From contig NZ_JBFONT020000007.1 in assembly GCF_040779325.2 (NCBI RefSeq), positions 69,129 to 133,128 on the forward strand: a stretch of 64,000 nt of DNA. The letters are read 5' to 3'. The notes under the pieces are model-generated. The model was given only the letters and a program-made list of their open reading frames with translations. It did not search any database and was not told the origin of the DNA. Shown here one piece after another: positions 16,783 through 25,573 of this stretch. The stretch is from Aestuariibius violaceus (GTDB lineage: Bacteria; Pseudomonadota; Alphaproteobacteria; Rhodobacterales; Rhodobacteraceae). Numbering within the stretch: the stretch's first letter is position 1; every line of letters starts with the position of its first letter. The position numbers and the translations under genes are program-made.

Positions 16783-17151
16783 GCCACATGCCGCATCCCA
16801 CCGGCGATCATGCTGCGCCTTGAGCAGCGTAGATCGAAGGTGTCGGGGTCAGCCCAGCCGGGCTGGCGACACATGCAGAAACGGCGCCCTGTCCACCCAG
16901 ATATCGAGGCAAATCGGCCCCGGCAGCAACTCGCCTCAAACAAAAACGTCCCTACGTCATGCAACTTCCAGTTGCATTTCCGTTAAGATGTGTAAACGTT
17001 AATGCCACGGGTGATCCCTCCGGTCGTCGTCCAGGGGCCTGCTCCCCAGCATGCAGGCACCGGACACGCACCGCACCCATCCCGGCCAGAGCTCGGCCGG
17101 CGGTACGTGGTCTGGGTCTGTCTCCCACGACGGGCTTCCCTCCAGGCCAGG

Positions 17152-17188
17152 CGGGGCTTTCCGGGGTGCCACTCCCCGGAAAGCCCCG
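17152..17188. repeat. Perfect 15-bp inverted repeat
   Basis: CGGGGCTTTCCGGGG at 17152-17166 is matched exactly by its reverse complement at 17174-17188 around a 7-base loop (TGCCACT). It lies 27 bases past the end of the minus-strand SIMPL-like gene and may stop its transcription, though there is no U-tract. Confidence 0.6.
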
Positions 17189-17214
17189 TCATCCGCACTA
17201 TGGATTAAGCTCCC

Positions 17215-17712
17215 CTAATCCTGGACCCTGTAGACAAGGTTCACCGTCGCCACAAAGCGGATCTCTCCCGGCACAACCCGGCCGCCATTGCCGCGCCATC
17301 CAGACCCCACCTCGTCAAGTTTTTCTAAACCGCCCAGGATCAGACCCGCCGCCGCGGCCTTTCCCATTCCTTGCACCACCGCCCGTTGCACCGCCTCCGC
17401 CCGCACCGGCCCGGGATCGGCAACACCGAACCGCACATGCCTCAGACCGGCCCCCGCCGCTTCGATCGCCGCGTCGAACTGCTCCAGATCGCGCAGCACG
17501 AAGACCGCCTCGCCTGGATCGCGCCCGGCCGCCCTCTCCGCCCCGATCTCCTCCATCGCATCGGCGAGCGCCGGCATCTCCGCAGGCCCGGCCTGGACCA
17601 GCATCCACGCCAGTTCCGGCGCCACCCGCACCTCACCCACGCCCGTCACGGTCAGCGTCTCCGCCGCGGCGAAAACCGGCAACACGATGAGAAAGTAGAA
17701 GAAATACCGCAT
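17215..17712 (-). CDS. Short SIMPL-domain (DUF541)-like periplasmic protein
   Basis: A 165-residue protein with a signal peptide (MRYFFYFLIVLPVFAAA, then ETLTVTGVGEVRVAPELAWM). The ETLTVTGVGEV start and the IRFVATVNLVYRV end are hallmarks of SIMPL-domain proteins, which are usually 220-240 residues; the middle here is shortened. ATG 17712 is chosen because the signal peptide starts there. Family members are exported and of poorly understood role. Confidence in family moderate because of the length. Confidence 0.65.
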   Translation of the reverse strand: MRYFFYFLIVLPVFAAAETLTVTGVGEVRVAPELAWMLVQAGPAEMPALADAMEEIGAERAAGRDPGEAVFVLRDLEQFDAAIEAAGAGLRHVRFGVADPGPVRAEAVQRAVVQGMGKAAAAGLILGGLEKLDEVGSGWRGNGGRVVPGEIRFVATVNLVYRVQD

Positions 17713-17857
17713 CACACGACGCCCGACCCGGCATTCATCCGCCCGGCCTTCATCCTGGTTCTTTCCACACAATCTAGGCTAGGTTAAAGAGAATTCAGGG
17801 AAACGGACGGCGTGCAGGCGCCGGACCAAAAAGAAACGACCGACGCATCGGGGGACG

Positions 17858-20644
17858 ATGACCGTCAATTTCGCACTCTCGCTGTCGCCGGAAGGGATTC
17901 AGCTTCTGCACCGGGTCTCCGACGGGTGGCATCTGGTCGGCGACACGTCTCTTGAAAACCCCAAGCTCAAAAGCGCGCTCGAAGACCTGCGCCGCAAAGG
18001 CGCGGCGCTCGCGGCACCCGATCCGCTCCGCTGCAAGCTCCTGCTGCCGAACGACCAGATCAAGTATATCACGATCAACCGGCGCGACATCGACGAAGAC
18101 GATGTCCGCCACGCGCTGGCCGGCACGACGCCCTACACGGTCGATGATCTCGCCTATGACTGGCAGACCGCCGGCTCCTACACCTTCATCGCCGCCGTCG
18201 CCCGCGAAACCCTGAACGAAGCCAAGGATTTCGCCGCCCAGCACGGCTTCGGCCCCGTCGCCTTCGCCGCCGTACCGCGCCCCTTCACCTATGATGGCGA
18301 GGCGTTCTTCGGCGCCTGCGACGACAGCCTGAACATCGCCCGCGACGACATGCCCGTGCAGGTCACCGGCATCGTCGAAGACACCGAAGCTCCGGTCGAG
18401 GATGATCCCGCAGACGCCCTCGATCTCGCCGAAATCGCCGCCAGCCTCGACGAGGCGGACGAGGCGCCAGCCGTCGAAGACACTCCCGAAACGCCTGTGG
18501 AAGAAGTCCTCTCCGAAGAGCCTGAACCACAGCTCGAAGAACTCGACCTCACCGCCGCCGGGGAAGAGCTCGAGCTGGTTCCGGAACAGGAGGCGGTTGT
18601 CGACGCGCCGGAAGAGGAGCCGCAGGATCAGGCTGAAACGGCTGAAGAGATCCCCTCGGATGCCGCCACGCTCACCGCAGACGCTGACGAAGCAGACACA
18701 GGCGCGCCCGACGCAACCGAAGACGCACCTCCCGAAGCCGTGACAGACGAGGCTGAAACGCCCCTGTCGGAGTCCGATGGCGACACCGAAGCGCCATCCG
18801 CTGAGCCGCAAGGCGAAGACACCAAAGCAGAAGAGGCCGAGACCTCCGAGGCCGATCTCCCGGACACCGAAGAGACGGCCACCAAGGATGGCCCGTCGGA
18901 AGAAGGCACGCCTCCCAGCCCGGCCGACGATCAGGAAGAGGCCGCAGAAGAGGCCTGCGACGCGATCACCCTCCCGACGGTCGACGAGGCAGAGCGAAGC
19001 GCAAAAGCCTCCGAAGCACCTGTTCTCACCTCGGAACTCAAGCCCCGCATTACCCTCGCTCCCCTCCCGGACGAGGCAGCGCCGGAGACCCCCAAGCTCC
19101 CGGCCGCGCCAGCGGCCAAGTCCACAGCTTCTCCAGCGCCCACGCCGCTCGGCGCCGCCACCAGCGCCCCTGCCGCCAAGACGATTCCGACGCCCAAGGC
19201 CCCGGTGATCCGAAAGAACGCGAACGAGGCCGAGCGGATGACCGTCTTCGGCGCCCGCAGTGCCGAAGCCTCCGGCCGCGGTCCTCTCAAGCTCGCCGCA
19301 GCCATCGCCCTTCTTGCAGGGCTTGCAGGCGCCGGAATATGGGCCCTCGCACCCAAACCCGACGAGACCACGGTCACCGCAAGCGCCCCGGCGCCTGAAA
19401 TTGCCGCACCGGCCCAGCCGGCTCCGCAACCCGCCGCCCTCTCAGACACCGCCCCAACGGCCCTCGCCGCCCTCGACTCCTCCGATTTCGTCAGCCCCGT
19501 CATCGAAGCCGCCCTGACAGACCGCTTCCAGACAGGCGATATCGAGGCCGAGCCAGAGCGTCAGATCGCCGTCGTCCCTGAATTGCCGCGCACCGACCGC
19601 GCGCCCTCTGCCGAACGCCGCGTCCTCAGCACCGATGAAAGCCGCCGGATCTACGCCGCAACCGGCGTCTGGCAGAAGGCGCCGCGCCGCCCCGACGCGC
19701 CCGGGCAGACGCTGCCCGGCACCCTGCCGACGCTGCCGGACGATCCCGGCCTCGCCGCCGTCGTCCCGGCCGCATTCGCGACCACACCGGCCGTCATAAA
19801 CGACGTCCCCATGGCGGCTCCCGCGAACCCGCCGCAGCCGGAAGAGGAATTCGACCTCGACGACCGCGGCTTCGTGCGCGCCACGCCCGAGGGCACGGTC
19901 ACCCCCGAGGGCGTCGTCGTCTATGCGGGCCGCCCCGACCTCGTGCCACCCCAGCGCCCGGACGCGCCCGAACCGGCTCCGGCGGACGAGGCGATCGCTG
20001 ACGCAGCACCAGAGGCCGATGCCACAGCCGGCGCCGTCTCCCTTGCCCTGCTGTCAGAGGCCCGCCCCCGCCCGCGCCCCGACGCAGAAACAGACGCAGA
20101 GACAACCGACGAGCCCGAAACGCTCGCCGCGTTCCGCCCGCAGACCCGCCCCGAGGACATCCCAGAGGCCGCATCCGCTGAACCGACCACCACAACGCCC
20201 GGCGCCGTCGAGAACGCTCTGCAGGCCGCCCTCGCAGCCCCACCGCCGCCCGTTGCCTCGTCCAGCCCCCAGGCCGTCGCGCAGTCGATCCGGCCGTCGG
20301 TCCGGCCCGCCGGGTTCAGCCGCACCGTCGCCCGCGCCCAGCAAAGCCCGGCCGCCGCCGCACCGATCCAGCCGCGCGTCGTGCAGCCACCGGCGCCGAC
20401 CGTCACGACCGCCGCCCGCGGGGCAACGGTCGAGAATGCAATCAACCTGCGACGGGTGAACCTCATCGGCGTCTACGGGCGCCCCGACAATCGCAGCGCC
20501 CTCGTTCGTCTGACGAACGGGCGCTACGTGAAGGTCCAGCGTGGCGACACCCTCGATGGCGGGCGGGTCGCCACGATCAGCGACGACCAGCTGCTCTACG
20601 TCAAACGTGGCCGCACCATCGTCCTCGATATCCCCAGCGGGTAA
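17858..20644 (+). CDS. Large membrane-anchored protein with acidic linker and PilP/GspC-like C-terminus
   Basis: The 928-residue protein has four parts. Residues 1-~165 form a folded domain (VNFALSLSPEGIQLLHRVSD ... AGSYTFIAAVARETLNEAKD) resembling an actin-like PilM/GspL-type lobe. Residues ~170-440 are an Asp/Glu/Ala/Pro-rich, probably disordered linker. One membrane segment lies at ~476-498 (LAAAIALLAGLAGAGIWAL). A second Pro/Ala-rich linker leads to a conserved C-terminal domain (~850-928: VNLIGVYGRPDNRSALVRL, YVKVQRGDTLDGGRV), which looks like the periplasmic domain of PilP/GspC clamps. GGGGGA precedes ATG 17858. A single-protein version of an inner-membrane assembly platform is an attractive but unproven reading. 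No secretion or pilus genes adjoin it. Confidence 0.7.
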   Translation: MTVNFALSLSPEGIQLLHRVSDGWHLVGDTSLENPKLKSALEDLRRKGAALAAPDPLRCKLLLPNDQIKYITINRRDIDEDDVRHALAGTTPYTVDDLAYDWQTAGSYTFIAAVARETLNEAKDFAAQHGFGPVAFAAVPRPFTYDGEAFFGACDDSLNIARDDMPVQVTGIVEDTEAPVEDDPADALDLAEIAASLDEADEAPAVEDTPETPVEEVLSEEPEPQLEELDLTAAGEELELVPEQEAVVDAPEEEPQDQAETAEEIPSDAATLTADADEADTGAPDATEDAPPEAVTDEAETPLSESDGDTEAPSAEPQGEDTKAEEAETSEADLPDTEETATKDGPSEEGTPPSPADDQEEAAEEACDAITLPTVDEAERSAKASEAPVLTSELKPRITLAPLPDEAAPETPKLPAAPAAKSTASPAPTPLGAATSAPAAKTIPTPKAPVIRKNANEAERMTVFGARSAEASGRGPLKLAAAIALLAGLAGAGIWALAPKPDETTVTASAPAPEIAAPAQPAPQPAALSDTAPTALAALDSSDFVSPVIEAALTDRFQTGDIEAEPERQIAVVPELPRTDRAPSAERRVLSTDESRRIYAATGVWQKAPRRPDAPGQTLPGTLPTLPDDPGLAAVVPAAFATTPAVINDVPMAAPANPPQPEEEFDLDDRGFVRATPEGTVTPEGVVVYAGRPDLVPPQRPDAPEPAPADEAIADAAPEADATAGAVSLALLSEARPRPRPDAETDAETTDEPETLAAFRPQTRPEDIPEAASAEPTTTTPGAVENALQAALAAPPPPVASSSPQAVAQSIRPSVRPAGFSRTVARAQQSPAAAAPIQPRVVQPPAPTVTTAARGATVENAINLRRVNLIGVYGRPDNRSALVRLTNGRYVKVQRGDTLDGGRVATISDDQLLYVKRGRTIVLDIPSG

Positions 20645-20711
20645 CCCCCGGAGTTGCGGGACGGTGGGCGGGGCGACGCGCGCCAGCGCGAGCGCCGTCC
20701 CGTCGTCCCCC

Positions 20712-21809
20712 TCAGGCACTCTCTTTCAGCACGCCGCGCGCGATCTGGTCCGCCTCGATCGACTCGAACAGCGCCTTGAAGTTGCCCTCGCCGAACCCGT
20801 CATCCCCCTTGCGCTGGATGAACTCGAAGAAGATCGGCCCGATCACGGTCTTCGAGAAGATCTGCAGAAGGATCCGCGTCTCCCCCCCATCGACCACCCC
20901 TTCCCCGTCGATCAGGATCCCGTGCTCCATCATCCGGTCGAGCGGCTCTTCATGCCCCGGCACCCGGTCATGGCTCTGCTCATAGTAGGTCACAGGCGGC
21001 GCGGGCATGAACTTGATCCCGTTCCCCGCGATCGCATCGACCGCGCCGTAGATGTCCCGCGCGCCCACCGCGATGTGCTGGATCCCCTCGCCCTTGTAGC
21101 GTTTCAGATACTCGACGATCTGCCCCGTCTCTCCGCGATCCTCGTTAATCGGGATCCGGATCCGCCCGCAGGGCGAGGTCAGCGCGCGGCTGAACAGCCC
21201 GGTGAACTTCCCCTCGATGTCGAAGAACCGGATTTCCTTGAAGTTGAACAGATCGCCGTAGAACCGGAACCAGACGTCCATGTTCCCCTTGTGAACGTTA
21301 TGCGTCAGGTGATCGAGGTAGTAGAACCCGACCCCCTCGGGATGGGCTTTCCCGGTCCAGCCGAACTCCGCGTTATAGGCCGAGGTCTCGTAATACTCCT
21401 CAACGAAGTAGATCAGGCTCTCACCGATCCCCCGGATTGCTGGCACGTCCAGCGTCTTCCCGTCGCCCTCATAGGGCTCCGCCCCTTTCGAGACGGCATG
21501 GTCGAACGCGTGCTGAGCGTCGACCACCCGCCACGCCATCGACGGCGCACAGGGCCCATGCTCCTCGACAAAGGCACGCGCATGAGATCCCGGTTCGTCG
21601 TTCAGGATGTAGGTGATATCCCCCTGCTGCCAGACCTCGATCGCCTTGGTCTTGTGGGTCGCGACATGGGTGTAGCCCATCTTGCGAAACAGCTCCCGCA
21701 GCGTTTCGGGCTCCGGATGGGCAAATTCGACAAACTCGAACCCGTCCGTCCCGGCGGGATTGTCCTTGGTGATCTCGGCTTTCGGCGCGTCGTGGGGAAA
21801 CGGTCCCAT
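20712..21809 (-). CDS. hpd: 4-hydroxyphenylpyruvate dioxygenase
   Basis: The 365-residue enzyme has the two VOC-type halves of HPPD. Fe(II) ligands are visible as His167 (LDHLTHNV), His245 (GIQHIAVG) and Glu329 (FFEFIQRKGDDGFGEGNF), with the C-terminal gating helix following. It converts 4-hydroxyphenylpyruvate to homogentisate in tyrosine breakdown. GGGAG lies 8 bases before ATG 21809. The divergent Lrp-type gene is the likely regulator. Length and motifs match the bacterial family, so function is secure. Confidence 0.95.
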   Translation of the reverse strand: MGPFPHDAPKAEITKDNPAGTDGFEFVEFAHPEPETLRELFRKMGYTHVATHKTKAIEVWQQGDITYILNDEPGSHARAFVEEHGPCAPSMAWRVVDAQHAFDHAVSKGAEPYEGDGKTLDVPAIRGIGESLIYFVEEYYETSAYNAEFGWTGKAHPEGVGFYYLDHLTHNVHKGNMDVWFRFYGDLFNFKEIRFFDIEGKFTGLFSRALTSPCGRIRIPINEDRGETGQIVEYLKRYKGEGIQHIAVGARDIYGAVDAIAGNGIKFMPAPPVTYYEQSHDRVPGHEEPLDRMMEHGILIDGEGVVDGGETRILLQIFSKTVIGPIFFEFIQRKGDDGFGEGNFKALFESIEADQIARGVLKESA

Positions 21810-21929
21810 GGGTCAAGCTCCCTGCTGTAACGTTTTGGCAAGGATACTGCATCAGACTTGCGGAAGCTGCGCTTTGTGAGCTTCGAATCCAGATAAACGC
21901 GCGAGCCATTGACAGACTAAGAAATTCTC

Positions 21930-22403
21930 ATGCGTAATTCCCGCATGAAACTTGATGAAACAGACAAGCGCCTCCTCGCTGCACTGCAGCGCAACGGTCA
22001 ACTCACAGCCCAGGATCTTGGCGAGCACCTCAACCTCTCGCCCAGCCAGGCGGGCCGCCGCCGCCAGCGGCTCGAGGCGGCCGGCGTCATTGCCAACTAC
22101 GCCGCACGGCTGGACCCCGAGGCGCTCGGCCTCGACGTCCAGGCCTTCGTGCAGGTCCAACTTGGCACCCATGGCGCCAAACCGGCCCAGGACATCGCCC
22201 GCCTGATCGCCAACCGGCCCGAGATCACCTCGGCCTGGACCATGACCGGAGAGGCCGATTACCTCCTCCGCGTCTGGGCCGAGGATCTCAAGACGCTCCA
22301 TAGTCTGATCCACGACGTCCTGCTCGCCCACCCCGCCGTGGCGCGGGTGCAAAGCCAGATCGTCCTCGATCAGATCAAGCGCGACGCGCCCCTACCCCTC
22401 TGA
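21930..22403 (+). CDS. Lrp/AsnC-family transcriptional regulator
   Basis: A 157-residue protein with an N-terminal helix-turn-helix (LDETDKRLLAALQRNGQLTA, LNLSPSQAGRRRQRLEAAGV) and a C-terminal RAM/AsnC ligand domain (ITSAWTMTGEADYLLRV). ATG 21945 is an alternative start. It is transcribed divergently from hpd with a 120-base gap, so regulation of tyrosine breakdown is the simplest inference. Its 3' end overlaps the end of cobT by 12 bases. Confidence 0.9.
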   Translation: MRNSRMKLDETDKRLLAALQRNGQLTAQDLGEHLNLSPSQAGRRRQRLEAAGVIANYAARLDPEALGLDVQAFVQVQLGTHGAKPAQDIARLIANRPEITSAWTMTGEADYLLRVWAEDLKTLHSLIHDVLLAHPAVARVQSQIVLDQIKRDAPLPL

Positions 22404-23402
22404 CACACCGGCCTGCGCAAAGGTCGCCATCCCGTGATGACAGGCCAACGCCCCTCTCAGGATCTGCACCGCCAGCGCCGCCCCGGTCCCCTCCCCCAGC
22501 CGCATCCCAAGATCCAGAAGCGGCTCTTTTCCCAACGCGTCCAGCACCTTGGCATGCGCCGCTTCGGCGCTTCGATGCCCCGCAACAGCATGATCCAAAG
22601 CCCCCGGCACAGCTTTCTCCAACGCCGCAGCCGCCGCACAACAGATGAACCCGTCGAGGATCACCGGAATCCGCCGCGCCCGCGCGGAAGCAATCGCCCC
22701 GGCCATCGCTGCCAACTCCCGCCCGCCGAGGCAGCGCAACAATTCCAGCGGCGCCTGACCCCCATGGCGCGCGACCCCCTCGCTCACCACCCGCCGTTTC
22801 ACGGCAAGCCCCACATCATCCACACCGGTCCCCCGGCCAACCCACTCCTCGGCCTCTCCCCCGAAGAGAGCCGCCGCCAAAGCCGCCGCCGACGTCGTAT
22901 TCCCGATCCCCATCTCGCCGGTCATAACCAGATCCGCCTCCGGGTCGACCGCCTCCCATCCGGCCGACAAGGCCGAGACGACCTCCGCCTCGCTCATCGC
23001 CGGTGCGGCCGTGAAATCCGCCACAGGCGCATCCAGCGCCAGATCATGCACATGCAGCTGCGCCCCGGCCAGCTCCGCCAGCTGATTGATCGCCGCCCCG
23101 CCCGCATGGAAATTGGCCACCATCTGCACAGTCACCTCCGCCGGAAAGGCCGAAACCCCCTGCGCCACCACCCCGTGATTGCCCGCGAAGACAATCACCT
23201 GCGGCCGCTCGCACCGCACCGACGCATCCCCGCGCCAGCTCGCATACCACTCCGCCAGCGCCTCCAGCCGCCCGAGCGCCCCAGGCGGCTTCGTCAACTG
23301 CGCATCCCGCGCCCGCACCGCCGCCACAGCCTCCGCATCGGGGCCCGCAAGCGTCGATAGAACCGTCTGAAATTCCGAAAGGGTCGTGAAAGGGGCTGCC
23401 AT
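22392..23402 (-). CDS. cobT: Nicotinate-nucleotide--dimethylbenzimidazole phosphoribosyltransferase
   Basis: The 336-residue protein carries the CobT signatures TKPPGALGRLE, VFAGNHGVVAQGVSAFP, the phosphate-binding MTGEMGIGNTTSAAA and the catalytic Glu in LGMRLGEGTGAAL. It makes alpha-ribazole phosphate for the lower ligand of cobalamin. ATG 23402 gives the usual MAAPF start; ATG 23411 or TTG 23420 would add a few residues. It is divergent from cobS with under 50 bases between starts, which leaves no room for a cobalamin riboswitch. Confidence 0.93.
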   Translation of the reverse strand: MAAPFTTLSEFQTVLSTLAGPDAEAVAAVRARDAQLTKPPGALGRLEALAEWYASWRGDASVRCERPQVIVFAGNHGVVAQGVSAFPAEVTVQMVANFHAGGAAINQLAELAGAQLHVHDLALDAPVADFTAAPAMSEAEVVSALSAGWEAVDPEADLVMTGEMGIGNTTSAAALAAALFGGEAEEWVGRGTGVDDVGLAVKRRVVSEGVARHGGQAPLELLRCLGGRELAAMAGAIASARARRIPVILDGFICCAAAAALEKAVPGALDHAVAGHRSAEAAHAKVLDALGKEPLLDLGMRLGEGTGAALAVQILRGALACHHGMATFAQAGVSEG

Positions 23403-23450
23403 GAGATCCATCGTTGCCAAGCGTGTCCCCCCTCTTTACCGCTCGGGGGG

Positions 23451-24209
23451 GTGAAGGGAAGCGATCTGATAGAACTGGCCGATATCGGGCGGGCCTTCGG
23501 CCTTCTCACCCGGATTCCGGTCCCGGTCGACGGCGACAGGGCGATGGCCCGCGGCGCCCGCGCCGTCTGGGCCTGGCCCCTCGTCGGCCTCACCCTCGGC
23601 CTCACCGCCGGGCTGATTGGGGCGGCCGCTCATACCATCTGGGCCTCCCCCCTCCTCGCCGCCGCCGCAACCATGGCGACACTCGCCCTCCTCAGCGGCG
23701 CCATGCACGAAGACGGCCTCGCCGACTGCGCCGACGGCTTCTTCGGCGCGTCCGACAAGACCCGCCGCCTCGAGATCATGAAGGACAGCCGCATCGGCGC
23801 CTTCGGCGTCCTCGCCCTGATCCTCACCAGCCTCCTACGCCTCGCCGCCCTCGCCCTCCTCTTCGAAGCCGGAAACGCCCTCACCGCCATCACCGCCGCC
23901 GCCATCCTCTCGCGCGCAACCATGGTTCCGCTGATGAATGGCCTCCCCCCGGCCCGCCCGAACGGCCTCTCAAGCGCCGTCGGCCGCCCGCCACGGGAAA
24001 CGGCCCTCACCGCCCTTGGCCTCGCAACGCTCACCACGCTGATCCTGACAGGTCTCCCGGCCCTCGCTGCCCTTGCAATCGCGACCCTGACGGCCCTCGC
24101 CTGCGCCGCCATCGCAAGATCAAAGATCGGCGGCCAGACCGGAGACGTCCTCGGCGCCACTCAGCAAATCGTGGACCTCGCCGTCCTCCTCACGCTCGCC
24201 GCCCTTTAA
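23451..24209 (+). CDS. cobS: Adenosylcobinamide-GDP ribazoletransferase (cobalamin synthase)
   Basis: A 252-residue polytopic inner-membrane protein with the CobS motifs FGLLTRIPVP, HEDGLADCADGFFGA (acidic Mg-binding region), LEIMKDSRIGAFG and KIGGQTGDVLGATQQ. It joins adenosylcobinamide-GDP with alpha-ribazole to give cobalamin. GTG start at 23451 after a GGGGGG run. Divergent partner of cobT; together they complete nucleotide-loop assembly, and the remaining cob genes are not in the window. Confidence 0.93.
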   Translation: MKGSDLIELADIGRAFGLLTRIPVPVDGDRAMARGARAVWAWPLVGLTLGLTAGLIGAAAHTIWASPLLAAAATMATLALLSGAMHEDGLADCADGFFGASDKTRRLEIMKDSRIGAFGVLALILTSLLRLAALALLFEAGNALTAITAAAILSRATMVPLMNGLPPARPNGLSSAVGRPPRETALTALGLATLTTLILTGLPALAALAIATLTALACAAIARSKIGGQTGDVLGATQQIVDLAVLLTLAAL

Positions 24210-24220
24210 CCCTACCGACA

Positions 24221-24284
24221 ATTAACCTTAACGCCCCCGATCGGAGGACAAGGCTCCTTCATCTGGCCAAAAATACTCAAAATC
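24221..24284. repeat. Dispersed repeat copy (TTAACCTTAACG ... CTTCATCTGGCC type)
   Basis: The gap after cobS contains ATTAACCTTAACGCCC, then CTCCTTCATCTGGCC and AAAAATACTC. The same ordered blocks make up the tandem units at 48831-49490, so this is a single dispersed copy of that repeat. Confidence 0.65.
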
Positions 24285-24309
24285 CAACGGCCTCGATCAG
24301 CCCGAACCC

Positions 24310-25140
24310 CTAACAGGCAAGCGCGGCTTCCATCGAGGCGCGCCCCCGATAGGCCCCCAGATCGCGCGTGGTCAAAGCCGCCCCGTCCCAGGTCACTCCC
24401 ACGATCCTCTGCCAATCCGCATCGGCCAGAACCATCTCCGGCCGCCCGCCGCAGTCGCGCACCCCGCCCGAGATGAACTCCTCCCCGATCCGGTGGTTCG
24501 TCACCCCCTCGAGCCGCGCCACCTCGCGCAGGCCCCCGCCCTCATACCGCCAGACCCGCAACACCTTCGCCAGATGCGGCCGGTCCACATAGGCGATCTC
24601 TACCGCCCCGTCCCCGTCCAGATCCGTCCACGCGGCGGGTGCGAGCCACCGATTCCGCTGACCGATATAGGGAGTCGCGGCAATCAACCGGTACTCCCGC
24701 TCACCGTTCAATCCGATAGGACCAGCGGGGTCAGCGCCGTAGATCGCAATCTGAGCGGCCTGAGTGAAGCTTGATCGAACCGTGACGATCTCGGCAATTC
24801 GATCATCATCCAGATCGACAATACGCGGCGCCATATCTTCGAAGACATGGTCATCCCCCGCCTCAACGAACGTTCCGTAATCCCGGCAGGCAAGGCTATC
24901 GTGGCGGAACAAGATCTCCAGCTTCCGCGCTTCCGGCAGGCGTCCCATGATTGCATGGCCATAGATGTCGGTCGGGTCGGAGTATTGGGCAGCCTCGATA
25001 CCACCCGAATGACCCCAAACAAAGCTGGTCTTTATACCCACAGCCGAAAAACCGAACCGGCAGGCCTCGGCCTGTGCTGCGCCGAACCACAGAAGAACAA
25101 CCGCAAGACACGCCCCGAGTATCGCTCGTGCCCCGATCAG
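24310..25140 (-). CDS. Secreted FG-GAP/VCBS-like repeat protein with apparent CTG start
   Basis: The reading frame encodes a signal peptide (residues ~1-25, ending AAQA-EA) followed by FG-GAP-like blades: PRIVDLDDDRIAEIVTV, AWTDLDGDGAVEIAYVDRP, GGRPEMVLADADW. These Asp-rich loops normally bind calcium in beta-propellers. No ATG, GTG or TTG lies in frame near the signal peptide. The CTG at 25140 gives a well-formed signal sequence (LIGARAILGACLAVVLL), has GGAG 8 bases upstream, and overlaps the ferredoxin stop, so I place the start there. A sequence error is the other explanation. Product ~276 residues; role unknown. Confidence 0.65.
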   Translation of the reverse strand: MIGARAILGACLAVVLLWFGAAQAEACRFGFSAVGIKTSFVWGHSGGIEAAQYSDPTDIYGHAIMGRLPEARKLEILFRHDSLACRDYGTFVEAGDDHVFEDMAPRIVDLDDDRIAEIVTVRSSFTQAAQIAIYGADPAGPIGLNGEREYRLIAATPYIGQRNRWLAPAAWTDLDGDGAVEIAYVDRPHLAKVLRVWRYEGGGLREVARLEGVTNHRIGEEFISGGVRDCGGRPEMVLADADWQRIVGVTWDGAALTTRDLGAYRGRASMEAALAC

Positions 25141-25460
25141 ATCTGTTTCTCCGGCATCTGCACCACCAACCCGTCCAGCGCATCCGTCACCTTCAACTGG
25201 CAGGTCAGGCGCGAGCGCACCGGATCGGGCTCGTAGGCAAAGTCCAGCATGTCCTCTTCCATCGGATCCTTCGCCGGCAGCTTCTCGACCCAATCCTCGG
25301 CCACATAGACATGGCAGGTCGAGCAGGCGCAGGCGCCGCCGCAATCGGCCTCGATCCCCGGGATGCCGTTGTCGCGGGCCCCCTCCATGACCGACAGACC
25401 ATTGGCCACCTCGACCACATGCTCCTTCCCGCCATGCTCGATATAGGTGATCTTCGCCAT
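25137..25460 (-). CDS. 2Fe-2S ferredoxin, adrenodoxin type
   Basis: A 107-residue ferredoxin with the vertebrate/ISC-type cluster pattern: Cys in EADCGGACACSTCHVYV and the last ligand in RSRLTCQLKV. AEDWVEKLP and EEDMLDFA are conserved family segments. It shuttles electrons to cytochromes P450 or Fe-S assembly enzymes; no redox partner gene adjoins it. The stop overlaps the CTG start of the FG-GAP gene. Confidence 0.92.
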   Translation of the reverse strand: MAKITYIEHGGKEHVVEVANGLSVMEGARDNGIPGIEADCGGACACSTCHVYVAEDWVEKLPAKDPMEEDMLDFAYEPDPVRSRLTCQLKVTDALDGLVVQMPEKQI

Positions 25461-25573
25461 CCTCGACGCTCCTGCTTCTCAATTCACCTATGTGGTCCTA
25501 GCGGTCCCGGCCCGGGGGTCAATCGCTTTTGCCAAGCCTCAGGCAGATCGAGCGGCGCAGGCGCCATTGTATT

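Larger units (their letters stand above)
16748..17214. other. Gene-free stretch between metY and the SIMPL-like gene
   Basis: The 467 bases between these convergent genes hold two strong hairpins, at 16761-16782 and 17152-17188, and no credible gene. The A+T-rich part near 16940-17000 shows no recognisable RNA or site. Confidence 0.5.

Noticed and set aside
20641..20711. GC-rich paired segments between the convergent large membrane protein and hpd genes
   Set aside because: GGGACGG and CCGTCCC can pair across ~35 bases, but the centre is irregular and there is no U-run, so I do not call a terminator.
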